A DNA stretch of 64,000 nucleotides from JAIBJN01 sp963775625 (GTDB lineage Bacteria; Actinomycetota; Thermoleophilia; Gaiellales; Gaiellaceae). The stretch is taken from NCBI GenBank assembly GCA_963775625.1, contig CAVZJM010000012.1, positions 1-64,000 on the forward strand, in the 5' to 3' direction. This document shows positions 1 to 8,500 of this stretch, in pieces (position 1 is the stretch's first letter; every line of letters starts with the position of its first letter). The notes beneath the pieces are model-generated. The model ran no database searches and had not been told where the DNA came from. It saw only the letters and a program-made list of their open reading frames with translations. The translations under genes and the position numbers were made by a program.

Positions 1-197
1 GGGGCGAGCAGGATGGCAGCGATCCCGGCCAGGATGATGATGGCCAGGATCGGCTCCTCGCGGGCCTCTGCCTCGCGGGGCGAGGGGTCCCGGAGCGCGG
101 CGAACACCGGCCGCGGCGCCTGGCAGACCGCGAGCGTCCGCAGCCACCAGCGCTTCTCGGGGCTCTGCTCGGGAGCGGGCTGCACCTCGGCGTTCAC
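1..197 (-). CDS. YIP1-family-like membrane protein, N-terminal part
   Basis: The reading frame is open from a GTG at 197 to the window edge, so only the first 65 residues are present and the C-terminus lies outside. An in-frame TAG at 207-209 just upstream fixes the earliest start. The protein has a polar N-terminus, then RWWLRTLAVCQAPRPVFAAL, then a charged stretch and the start of a hydrophobic helix (ILAIIILAGIAAILLA). This aromatic entry followed by an RPVF-type motif and a membrane segment resembles the YIP1 family of small multi-pass proteins. It lies downstream of uvrA on the same strand with a gap of about 108 bp. The family assignment is by pattern only; the function is unknown. Confidence 0.55.
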   Translation of the reverse strand, partial: MNAEVQPAPEQSPEKRWWLRTLAVCQAPRPVFAALRDPSPREAEAREEPILAIIILAGIAAILLA

Positions 198-305
198 GCA
201 GTCAGGCTAACGGGCTACCAATTGTTGTCGTCGTCCTCAAGCGGCGGAACCTGCGGCCAGGGGTGGCTCATGACCCATCGGTAGCCGACGATCCCCGGGG
301 AAGAG

Positions 306-3143
306 CTAGGCAGCCGCGGCGGTCGAGCTGGGCAGCAGCGCCCGCAGGAACTGCCCCGTGTAGCTCTCCTCCACCTCGGCAACCTGCTCGGGCGTGCCGC
401 TCGCGATCACCTCGCCGCCCGCCTCACCGCCCTCGGGGCCGAGGTCCACGAGCCAGTCCGCCTGCTTGATCACGTCGAGGTTGTGCTCGATCACGAGCAC
501 CGTGTTCCCGGCGTCCACCAGCCGCTGCAGGACCTCGAGCAGCTTCTCGATGTCGGCGAAGTGGAGCCCGGTCGTGGGCTCGTCGAGGATGTAGAGCGTC
601 CGCCCGGTCGCCACCTTCGAGAGCTCCGACGAGAGCTTGACGCGCTGCGCCTCGCCGCCTGAGAGCGTCGTCGCAGGCTGGCCGAGCTTGATGTAATCGA
701 GCCCGACGTCGTGCAGCGTCTGCAGGCGCCGCCGGATCTTCGGGATCTTGGCGAAGAAGCCGAGCGCCTCCTCGACCGACATCTCGAGTACGTCGGCGAT
801 CGACTTCCCCTTGAAGCGCACCTCCAGCGTCTCGCGGTTGTAGCGCTTGCCGCCGCACGTCTCGCAGGGGACGTAGACGTCGGGGAGAAAGTGCATCTCG
901 ATCTTGATCGTCCCGTCGCCCTTGCACGTCTCACAGCGGCCGCCGCGCACGTTGAAGGAGAACCGGCCCGGCTTGTAGCCGCGCACCTTGGCGTCGGGGG
1001 TCTGCGAGTAGAGCTCGCGGATGTGGTCGAAGAGCTTCGTGTACGTCGCCGGGTTCGAGCGCGGCGTGCGCCCGATCGGCGACTGGTCGATGTCGATCAC
1101 CTTGTCGAAGCAGTCGATCCCCTCGACCGCGTCATGGTCGCCCGGCTTCACGCGCATGCGGTGGAGTCGGTTGGCGAGCGCCTTGTAGACGATCTCGTTC
1201 ACCAGCGTGGACTTGCCGGACCCGGACACGCCCGTGACGGCGACGAACTTCCCCACCGGGAACTCGACGTCGATCCCTTTCAGGTTGTGCATGCGCGCAC
1301 CGAGCACGGTGAACGCGCCCAGGTCCTGGGTGCGGCGCTCCGGCACGGCGATCTCGCGCGCGCGTGAAAGGTACTGCCCGGTGATCGAGCCCTTGCTCTT
1401 CTCGACCTGCTTTGCCGGGCCCTCGGCGACGACGTGCCCGCCGTGCTCGCCGGCTCCGGGGCCCATGTCGACGAGCCAGTTTGCAGCGCGCATCATCTGC
1501 TCGTCGTGCTCGACGACGAGCACCGTGTTGCCCAGATCGCGAAGGCGCTCGAGCGTGCCGATCAGCTTCGAGTTGTCCCGCTGGTGCAGGCCGATGGAGG
1601 GCTCGTCGAGGATGTAGAGGACGCCGACCAGCTGCGAGCCGATCTGCGTGGCCAGGCGCAGCCGCTGCGCCTCGCCACCCGAGAGCGTCGAGGCAGCCCG
1701 GTCGAGCTGCAGGTAGCCGACGCCGACGTTGTCGAGGAACGTCAGCCGCTCGCGGATCTCCTTGATGATCCTGGCGCCGATCAGCTGCTCGGTCTCCGTC
1801 AGCTCGAGCGCGTCCAGGAACTCGATCGCGCGCGTCACCGAGAGCTGCGTGAGCTCGTGGATGTTCCTGCCCCCGACCGTGACCGCCAGCACCTCGGGCT
1901 TCAGCCGAGCGCCCCCGCAAGCCGGGCAGGGGCGGAAGCTCATGTACTCCTCGATCCGCTCGCGCTGCTGCGAGGAGTCGGTCTCCTTGTAGCGCCGCTC
2001 GAGGCTGGTGACGATGCCCTCGAAGGCGAGCATGTAGGCGCGCCGCCGGCCCATACGGTTGCGGTACGTGATGTAGATCTTGTCGCCGTTCGTCCCGAAC
2101 AGGAACAGGTTCTGCTGCTCCTCGGTCAGATCCTGCCAGGGCTTGTCCACGTCGATCTCGTAGCGCTCGGCGATCGCCTGGATGATCGACTCGTAGTAGC
2201 TCGAGCTCCCTACCGACCAGGGGACGAGCGCGCCCTCGGAGATGGAGAGGCTCGGGTCGGGGACGAGGAGGTCGGGGTCGATCTCCTGCTGGGCGCCGAG
2301 GCCGGTGCAGCGTGGGCAGGCGCCGTGCGGCGAGTTGAAGGAGAAGACGCGCGGCTGCAGCTCCGGCAGGCCGGCGCCGTGCTCGGGGCAGGCGAAGCGC
2401 TCGGAGAACGTGAGCGAGTCCCCGTCGACGACGTCCACCGTCGCGAGCCGGTCGGCGAGGTCGAGCGCCGTCTCGATGGAGTCGCTGAGCCGGTGGCGCA
2501 GGTCGTCCTTCATCACGAGTCGGTCGACGACGACCTCGATCGTGTGCTTGAGCTTCTTGTCGAGCTCGATCTCGTCGTCCAGGTCGCGCTGCTCGCCGTC
2601 CACCTTCACGCGCGTGAAGCCCTCGCCGCGGAGCTGCTCGAGGAGATCCTTGTACTCGCCCTTCCGATCGCGCACCACCGGCGCGTTGACCGTGAACTTC
2701 GTCCGCTCGGGAAGGCGCAGGACCTGGTCGACGATCGCCTCCACGGACTGTCCCGCTATCGGCCGGCCGCAGACGGGGCAGTGCGGCCTCCCGGCGCGCG
2801 CGTACAGGAGCCGCAGGTAGTCGTAGATCTCGGTCACCGTGCCCACGGTCGAGCGCGGGTTTCGGGACGTCGTCTTCTGGTCGATCGAGATCGCCGGCGA
2901 GAGCCCGTCGATCGAGTCCACGTCGGGCTTCTCCATCATCTGCAGGAACTGGCGCGCGTAGGAGGACAGCGACTCGACGTAGCGCCGTTGCCCCTCGGCG
3001 TAGATCGTGTCGAAGGCGAGCGAGGACTTCCCGGACCCGGAGAGCCCGGTCACGCAGATGAGCGCGTTCCGCGGGAGCCGGACTGTGATGTCCTTGAGGT
3101 TGTGCTCGCGAGCGCCGTGAACGACGAGCTCTTCTTGGGCCAC
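306..3143 (-). CDS. uvrA: Excinuclease ABC subunit UvrA
   Basis: This is the damage-recognition ATPase of nucleotide excision repair; a UvrA dimer finds lesions and loads UvrB. The 945-residue protein has the complete family architecture: a first Walker A (GLSGSGKSSLAF, about residues 33-44), a zinc site beginning CPVCGRPI, an LSGGEAQR signature, a second Walker A (GVSGSGKSTLVNEIV), the paired CETC zinc-finger cysteines and a second LSGGEAQR. The start is GTG at 3143. A TAGACT -10-like box at 3150-3155 lies so close that the mRNA may be leaderless, and an SOS-box match lies just upstream. Its partner uvrB is 11 kb away; uvrC is not in the window. I see no frame problem. Confidence 0.98.
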   Translation of the reverse strand: MAQEELVVHGAREHNLKDITVRLPRNALICVTGLSGSGKSSLAFDTIYAEGQRRYVESLSSYARQFLQMMEKPDVDSIDGLSPAISIDQKTTSRNPRSTVGTVTEIYDYLRLLYARAGRPHCPVCGRPIAGQSVEAIVDQVLRLPERTKFTVNAPVVRDRKGEYKDLLEQLRGEGFTRVKVDGEQRDLDDEIELDKKLKHTIEVVVDRLVMKDDLRHRLSDSIETALDLADRLATVDVVDGDSLTFSERFACPEHGAGLPELQPRVFSFNSPHGACPRCTGLGAQQEIDPDLLVPDPSLSISEGALVPWSVGSSSYYESIIQAIAERYEIDVDKPWQDLTEEQQNLFLFGTNGDKIYITYRNRMGRRRAYMLAFEGIVTSLERRYKETDSSQQRERIEEYMSFRPCPACGGARLKPEVLAVTVGGRNIHELTQLSVTRAIEFLDALELTETEQLIGARIIKEIRERLTFLDNVGVGYLQLDRAASTLSGGEAQRLRLATQIGSQLVGVLYILDEPSIGLHQRDNSKLIGTLERLRDLGNTVLVVEHDEQMMRAANWLVDMGPGAGEHGGHVVAEGPAKQVEKSKGSITGQYLSRAREIAVPERRTQDLGAFTVLGARMHNLKGIDVEFPVGKFVAVTGVSGSGKSTLVNEIVYKALANRLHRMRVKPGDHDAVEGIDCFDKVIDIDQSPIGRTPRSNPATYTKLFDHIRELYSQTPDAKVRGYKPGRFSFNVRGGRCETCKGDGTIKIEMHFLPDVYVPCETCGGKRYNRETLEVRFKGKSIADVLEMSVEEALGFFAKIPKIRRRLQTLHDVGLDYIKLGQPATTLSGGEAQRVKLSSELSKVATGRTLYILDEPTTGLHFADIEKLLEVLQRLVDAGNTVLVIEHNLDVIKQADWLVDLGPEGGEAGGEVIASGTPEQVAEVEESYTGQFLRALLPSSTAAAA

Positions 3144-3149
3144 CAGTTG

Positions 3150-3184
3150 AGTCTAGCCCCGCACTCGGATAGAACAGATGTTCG
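3150..3184 (-). promoter_or_regulatory. uvrA promoter with LexA (SOS) box
   Basis: Positions 3172-3183 read GAACAGATGTTC, a palindrome that fits the Gram-positive/actinobacterial LexA consensus GAAC-RNRY-GTTC exactly (flanking bases a and g). A -10-like TAGACT lies at 3155-3150 on the minus strand, so the box would cover the -35 region, the classical place for repression. The uvrA GTG follows within about 7 nt. The promoter reading is inference; the palindrome is seen directly. Confidence 0.65.
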
Positions 3185-3238
3185 TGTCAATGACCGCGCC
3201 CTCGGGAACATTTGCTCCGCAACAACCGTCTACTGAGC

Positions 3239-3802
3239 ATGAGACGACTCGGCGCACTCCTCGTCGGCCTGACCCTCGCTCTCGCCGGCTGCGGCGGGGC
3301 CACGGAGACCAACCCCGGCGGTGGGACGGAGCCCGACGCAGCAGCCAACGAGCGGATGATCGGCGTCTACTCGGCGATCATTCGCCAGCTCATTACCGTG
3401 GACCACACGTTCGGCTCGGCGCCCTCGCCCTTTGATCGGGTCTTCGTCCTCGACGGCATCGCTGACGAGGCAGGCGACGGGATGGCGGTTCCGCCCGACA
3501 CGGTGCAGCCGTTCAGCCCTGAAGTACGGGCCGGAATCATCGAGGAGCTCGGCGATCTCCCGACGGTGGAGTTCGTGACCGACCCCGACTCGGTCGTGGT
3601 CGGCAAGAAGCGGTGCGCTCGCGTCAAGGGGAACGGAGCGCTGATCACGCTGGGCCCCGTCTCCGGCGGGAAGGACAAGGTCACGGTTCCGAGCGACCTG
3701 TTCTTCGCGTGCCTCGGCGGGCTGTGGGTGACGTACGTGCTCGAAGCCGAGGACGGGGGCTGGCAGATCGCCGGCACCAAGGGCGGCATCGCAATCTCGT
3801 AG
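3239..3802 (+). CDS. Putative lipoprotein of unknown function
   Basis: A 187-residue protein starting at the ATG at 3239, nine codons inside a longer open frame. This start gives a clean lipoprotein signal: MRRLGALLVGLTLALAGCGG with the lipobox LAGC (cysteine about residue 17), so the mature protein should be lipid-anchored outside the membrane. The rest is soluble, with two cysteines (around KKRCARV and FFACLGG) that could form a disulfide, and it ends with a strand-rich segment (VLEAEDGGWQIAGTKGG). I recognise no family. It is transcribed divergently from uvrA with a 95 bp gap, so it may share the control region that carries the SOS box, although nothing shows that it is damage-inducible. 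Confidence 0.75.
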   Translation: MRRLGALLVGLTLALAGCGGATETNPGGGTEPDAAANERMIGVYSAIIRQLITVDHTFGSAPSPFDRVFVLDGIADEAGDGMAVPPDTVQPFSPEVRAGIIEELGDLPTVEFVTDPDSVVVGKKRCARVKGNGALITLGPVSGGKDKVTVPSDLFFACLGGLWVTYVLEAEDGGWQIAGTKGGIAIS

Positions 3803-3819
3803 CTCCGGGCGCCGTTCGC

Positions 3820-3906
3820 CTAGCCGCCGGCGCAGGCCATGGCGGCGAAGAGCCAGAGCAGGAGCGTGATCATCCGGGTCAGCAACGGCGGAGCGAAGTA
3901 CCGCAT
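3820..3906 (-). CDS. Possible 28-residue membrane peptide
   Basis: A short frame starting at ATG 3906 encodes a peptide with one strongly hydrophobic helix (MITLLLWLFAAMACAGG at its C-terminus) after a short basic N-terminus. It lies in the 190 bp gap between the lipoprotein gene and the PH-domain gene, and a REP-like inverted repeat sits immediately upstream. No clear ribosome binding site is visible. It could be a real small membrane protein or chance; only conservation would tell. Confidence 0.3.
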   Translation of the reverse strand: MRYFAPPLLTRMITLLLWLFAAMACAGG

Positions 3907-3911
3907 GCCAA

Positions 3912-3972
3912 GGGGTCAGGTCTTGCATTCCAGCACGGACATGTCTGATGCGTGATTGCAAGACCTGACCCC
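3912..3972. repeat. REP-like inverted repeat
   Basis: Two perfect 16-bp arms, 3912-3927 (GGGGTCAGGTCTTGCA) and 3957-3972, enclose a 29-bp loop that holds the palindrome GACATGTC. The right arm continues into CAGGGCGTGGCG, and similar heads follow the GGGTC core at 21604, 31752 and 31880, so this is one member of a dispersed palindromic family in non-coding gaps. Such elements are often mobilised by REP-associated Y1 transposases; none is encoded in the window. Confidence 0.8.
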
Positions 3973-3992
3973 AGGGCGTGGCGCCTCTGGAG

Positions 3993-4427
3993 CTAGCCGA
4001 CGACCTTTCGGATCCGGCGGGCGTCCGGGACGTACGGGACCTCGAAGTCACCCGCGACCAGCGTCCCGTAGCCGAAGAGGCGGCCGAGGATGCCCTGCTC
4101 GAGCTCGAGCGCAGGCGCGTGCGCGAGGGCGACCGACGCCGAGCGCCGCCTCGCCACTCCGTAGACGACCGTGAGCCGCTCAGAAGTGAGCAGGAGCCGG
4201 GTCCGGTCCCAGCGCAGGACGGCGCGAAACGCGAGCAGCGCGCTGAGCACGAGCAGGCCCGCACCGACAATGCCGGCGATCCAGTACTCCTGGCCGACGA
4301 AGACGAGGACGGCGCCCGCCCCGGCGACCGCCAGCGGCCGCAGCAGTGGCTGCACGAGCGCGACGCCGTGCGGGCGCGCGTCGAGGCGCACTTCTTCCAC
4401 GTGCTCGGCCTCCGGCATGCGGCGCAC
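3993..4427 (-). CDS. PH-domain (bPH2-like) membrane protein
   Basis: This 144-residue protein has a short acidic-basic N-terminus, two adjacent hydrophobic segments (about residues 30-46 and 50-68, VLVFVGQEYWIAGIVGAGLL) and then a strand-rich domain with RTRLLLTSERLTVVYGV. That order, two helices followed by a LTxxRLxxxxG motif, is characteristic of bacterial PH domain (YdbS/DUF304-like) proteins, which are membrane-bound and mostly of unknown role. The start is ATG 4427. It is followed at its 3' end by the REP-like element and preceded 15 bp upstream by another small membrane gene in the same direction, so the two are probably co-transcribed. Confidence 0.75.
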   Translation of the reverse strand: MRRMPEAEHVEEVRLDARPHGVALVQPLLRPLAVAGAGAVLVFVGQEYWIAGIVGAGLLVLSALLAFRAVLRWDRTRLLLTSERLTVVYGVARRRSASVALAHAPALELEQGILGRLFGYGTLVAGDFEVPYVPDARRIRKVVG

Positions 4428-4442
4428 TTCGGCGCCGACAGG

Positions 4443-4682
4443 TTAGGCCCTGCGCCAGCGGCCGAAGATCAGGCCGCCGAGCGTGAAGCCCAGCCCGAAC
4501 GTCCCGACGGCGAACGCGCCCACGGCGAGGGTCTTCCGCCAGGCGGAAAGACGCTCCCAGCGGCCGAGGACCTCCTGCTCCTCGGCCGAGAGCGGCTCGC
4601 CACGCCGCTTCTTGCGCTCTGCCGCACCGGCCCGCAGGCCGAGATACATGTCGTCGAAGATCTCCGCAGGTTCGTCGACCAT
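4443..4682 (-). CDS. Small tail-anchored protein, unknown
   Basis: A 79-residue protein with an acidic N-terminus, a basic patch (ERKKRRGEPLSAEEQEVLGR) and one C-terminal hydrophobic helix (KTLAVGAFAVGTFGLGFTLG) followed by FGRWRRA, so it should be anchored with its bulk in the cytoplasm. I do not recognise a family. The ATG at 4682 is only 6 nt from a palindromic -10-like box, suggesting a leaderless transcript shared with the PH-domain gene downstream. The phosphoesterase gene diverges from it. Confidence 0.6.
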   Translation of the reverse strand: MVDEPAEIFDDMYLGLRAGAAERKKRRGEPLSAEEQEVLGRWERLSAWRKTLAVGAFAVGTFGLGFTLGGLIFGRWRRA

Positions 4683-4688
4683 GCTCTC

Positions 4689-4696
4689 ACTATAGT
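4689..4696. promoter_or_regulatory. Palindromic -10 box shared by divergent genes
   Basis: ACTATAGT is a perfect 8-bp palindrome that presents TATAGT on both strands. Only 25 bp separate the divergent start codons at 4682 and 4708, so a start site 6-8 nt downstream of the box on either strand falls on the start codon itself. Both mRNAs would be leaderless. This is inference from spacing. Confidence 0.5.
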
Positions 4697-4707
4697 CTCC
4701 CCGCCCG

Positions 4708-5520
4708 ATGCCACCCCTGCGCGTGCTGCACGTTTCCGACCTTCATGCGGGAACGCGCGAGGAGCCGGAGGTCGAGGCCGATCTGGTCGAGCTGGTGCAG
4801 AGGACCGACCCCGAGGTCGTGCTGGCGACCGGCGATCTTGCCCACCGGAACACGCGCGAGCAGCAGGAGCGGGCGGCGCGCCTGCTTCGGTCCCTCGAAC
4901 GGCCGCTGGTCGTCGTTCCGGGCAACCACGACGTCCCGCCCTGGCCGCCGGCGCGGCTCCTGCGGCCGTTCGACGAGTTCCTCCGGCAGTGGCCCGAGGT
5001 GGAGCCGGTCTACCGCTCGGAGCGGCTCGTCGTCTGCGGGCTGAACTCGGTTCGCCCCTGGCGGCACCAGGGCGGCGGGCTGCGGGGTGAGCAGCTCGAG
5101 CGCGCCGCACGCGTCCTCGCGGAAGCGCCTTCGGGAGCGCTGAGGGTCGTCGCGCTCCACCATCACCTGGTCGGCGCGCCCTGGCGGAGCCGCAAGCGAC
5201 CGGTCTCCCGGCGAGGGACGGTGCTCGGAGCGCTCGTCGACGCGGGCGCCGAGCTGATCGTCTCGGGCCACGTCCACCAGAGCGCGGCGAGCGAGCGGCG
5301 GGAGTTCGAGGTGGCCGAGGGCCCGGTGCACGGCACGACGGTCGTGACCGCCCCCGGCCTGGGCCAGCCGCGGCCCCGCCGGCGCGGAGAGGCCCGCGGC
5401 CTCCATCTCTTCGAGGCGGACGAGCGCGCCCTGCGCGTGCTCACGTACGCGTGGGTCGAGCACGCCTGGGCGCTGATCGCCGACCGGCGCTTCCCACGGG
5501 GGACCGAGCCGCTCCTGTGA
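4708..5520 (+). CDS. Calcineurin-like metallophosphoesterase
   Basis: The 270-residue protein carries the metallophosphatase signature in order: DLH (D11, H13), GDLAH (D43), GNHD (N73, H74), an internal HHH cluster near residue 150 and SGHVHQ near residue 190, which together bind a dinuclear metal centre. It therefore probably hydrolyses a phosphomonoester or phosphodiester in the cytoplasm; there is no signal peptide, so it differs from the large secreted enzyme next door. The substrate cannot be predicted from sequence. It starts at ATG 4708, divergent from two small membrane genes, and its stop codon lies inside a strong hairpin shared with the convergent gene. Confidence 0.88.
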   Translation: MPPLRVLHVSDLHAGTREEPEVEADLVELVQRTDPEVVLATGDLAHRNTREQQERAARLLRSLERPLVVVPGNHDVPPWPPARLLRPFDEFLRQWPEVEPVYRSERLVVCGLNSVRPWRHQGGGLRGEQLERAARVLAEAPSGALRVVALHHHLVGAPWRSRKRPVSRRGTVLGALVDAGAELIVSGHVHQSAASERREFEVAEGPVHGTTVVTAPGLGQPRPRRRGEARGLHLFEADERALRVLTYAWVEHAWALIADRRFPRGTEPLL

Positions 5521-5532
5521 GCGGCTCGGTCC
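5501..5532. terminator. Bidirectional hairpin between convergent genes
   Basis: A perfect 14-bp stem (5501-5514 with 5519-5532) with a CTGT loop spans the phosphoesterase stop codon and sits 13 bp from the end of the convergent gene. There is no T tract on either side, as is common in GC-rich actinobacteria. Confidence 0.7.
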
Positions 5533-5545
5533 TCGTGGAATCGGG

Positions 5546-8500
5546 CTATGGAGCCGTGATCACGGGGCAGACGGTCGCCCCGCTCGTGGTGCAGACGATG
5601 CGGCCCTGAATAGCCGGGCTGAGCGGCGTGTTCGCCGCCACGTAGTCGGCGGTCACCTGATCCATGAAGTCCAGCGTGGCCATCCGGCTCGCGAAGTTCG
5701 GATAGCCGTCGCCGCCGTTTGCCATGAAGTCGTTCTCGAGGATCGAGTACGACGTCGCGGCCGTGAGGTCGACCGGTGGCCCGGTGCAGCTCCCGTCGGC
5801 CGCCTGGCGCACGGCTCCCGTGACGCGGCTCCCGACCGCGGCTGAGATGTCGTACGTGAAGCAGAGGCCGGAGACCTGCGGGAAGCGGCCGTTGGCGCCC
5901 GGCATGATCGAGACGCCGTTCTCGAGCATCGTCTTCAGCTCGGCGCCGTTCACCGGCAGGGTGACGACGATGTTCCCGAAGGGCAGGACGCCGAACACCT
6001 GTCCGCGGGTGATCGGGAACGGCGGAGGTGTGAACGCCGGGCAGAAGTCGCCCGCAGCGTCCGGGTCCGGGCACGTGAGGTCGGCCCGGAGCCCTCCCGA
6101 GTTGGTGATCGCGAAGTCGGCGCCGTACGTCGTCCGCATCGCGTCGGTGACGACGTTGCCGACGAGCGACTCGCAGAGCCGCCCGTCTGCCCGGCCGCAG
6201 GAGTCCGAGCGCGGGATCGCCCGCGTGGAGGCCCCGATCTGCGTGCTCATGATCGGCGCGAGCGCCGCGTTGAGCTCGTCGATCTTCGCCTGGATCTGCG
6301 GGTCGGGCGTGATGCCGACCGTCCACGGCCTGTGGTAGTCGGCGGTCTTGTAGACGACCCGGCCACGGCTGTCCACGACGATGCGCACCCGCGTGAACCG
6401 GATGCCCTTGCCCCGGTTCTCGGTCACGAGCACGCCGTTCGGCCTCGTCGCGTTCACCTGGAAGTCGTTGTGGTCGCCCATGACCACGTTGACGCCCTCG
6501 AGCGCGTCGGCGATGTCCACGAGCGGGCCGGTCGGCTCGGTGACCGTTCCGGCGTTCACCCCTTCGTGGCCGAGCGCGACGATGACCTTGATGCCACGGC
6601 TCCGCAGCCGATCGGCCTCGGCCTGGACCGTGTCGACCACGCTCACGACTTCGAACGGCCCGAGCCGGCCCGGGAAGAGCAGGCTGGGCGTGTCCTCGGT
6701 CGTGAAGCCCACGAGGCCCACCCGGTTCCCGTCGAAGTTGAAGGTCGCCGACGGCGACCACTCCGGCGGCGTCGTCCCGTCGGGGAAGACCACGTTGGCG
6801 GAGATGATCGGGAAGTCGGCCAGCGGGATGAGCTCGTTCCGGAGGAACTGCTCGCCGCGGTCGAAGCTGTGGTTCCCGACCGCCTCCGCGTTCCAGCCCA
6901 TCATGTTCATGATCTCGACGGCAGGCTTGTCCTCGAAGAAGTTCGAGATCGGCGGAGTCGCGCCGCCGAACGAGTCTCCGCCGGTGACGCGAATCGCCCT
7001 GCCCGCGGCATCGGCCGCGAAGCCGTCGAACCACGTGTCGAGGAAGGCCGCCCCGCCGATCGCGAACGTCGGGTTGACCGCGCCCGCGCTCGTGACCGTG
7101 TCCGCCGTCTCGGCGAGCGGCGTGAGCTGGGCGTGCCAGTCGCTCATGTTCAGGATCGTGATCTCCTTGAGCTTCTTCTCGGAGAGGATCTTGTAGAGGA
7201 TCGATCCCCGGGCGTTCTGCGGCCCCGGGATGTGCATCAGGTAGGAGATCGTGGGCGCGAGGTCGATCGCGCGGACGTCCTTCGCCGAGCCCTTGGCGAT
7301 CCCGGGGCCGGCGGCGATGAACGTCGCGTGCATGTTGATGTTGTTCTTGAGGTCGACGAGCTCAGGCAGGTAGCCGTGCTGGCCGAAGAACTGCGACGGA
7401 GCGACGAGCTGCCCCGGCGTCTGCGCGTCCGTCTGATACGGCGGGCGGAAGACGACGACGACGTCACCCGACCTGCTCGGATGGAGCGCGTTGGTGCCGT
7501 CGACGTTCGAGAGCTCCTCCTTCTTCATCACCTTGAGGACGACCTGCTGCTGCCCCGGCAGGTTCGGGTCGTCGAGGTTCTGGAACGCCGCGACGATCTG
7601 GTTCCGAACCGCCTCGTAGTTCGCGGCCGGCACCTGCGGCGTGTTCCCGGTCGCGGGATCGCGGCCGGCGAGGTTGATGTAGATCTGCGACGTGCCGCCG
7701 GCATGGCACTCCTTGGCAAGGGTGTCGCCCGGAGTCGTCGTGCCGGGATCGTTGGCGGCCTTGCGGCAGTTGCCGCTCTGCTCGCGCTCCTGGAGGCCGA
7801 GGTCGACCAGGACCTTGCTGACGTTGACCGCGAACCACTGGGGCGCGAATCCGTGGTCGGACGAGACGAAGGTCCTCGCCGGCTGGGCGATCAGCTCGCG
7901 CGCCAGTGCCAGCGTGTTGTCGGCTTCCTGGTATGCCTGTCGGATGTAGCCCTCGCGCACCGCGACCCGGCCGTCCGGGACGTCGTCGTTCGTGATGTCG
8001 TCGTAGTACGGGTTCGGCTTGCCGTCGATGTCGGTCTTGGTGACGAGCGCCGTGAACTGATGCTGGAACTCGTCGGTCGTGGGTGCCCCGACGAGCGCGA
8101 GGTCGGGCTTGATGCCGAGCCCTTCCGGCGCCGGGCCGAGGATGTAGCGGAGATACGCCCAGTGCGCGTCCTTCCACATGAGGCCCTGCTCGACGTAGGT
8201 GTCCTCGTCGACGATGCCCGCCTCCATCGGGGCGAAGTCGGCCGCCGTGGAGGTCGGGAAGTCGCGGTTCAGCTTCTCCTCGAAGTCGGTAGAGCCGGCG
8301 GGGCCGAGCGCGTTGTAGGTCGCGTTCGCGCGCTGCACCGAGGTGAAGTAGAGGCGGAACTTGGACAGGTCGCCGGTGAGGTCGATCAGCTTCGCGTAGA
8401 AGCCGGCAGTCCTGCCTGCGAACGTGCCGGTGGCAAGCGTTACCTTGGCGTCGGCCCACTCGCCCTGAGTCAGGTCCGCGACCGCCATGGCGCCGTCCTT

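Noticed and set aside
215..271. 18-codon frame MSHPWPQVPPLEDDDNNW between uvrA and the YIP1-like gene
   Set aside because: It is too short and without a ribosome binding site; the composition is odd but not evidence of translation.
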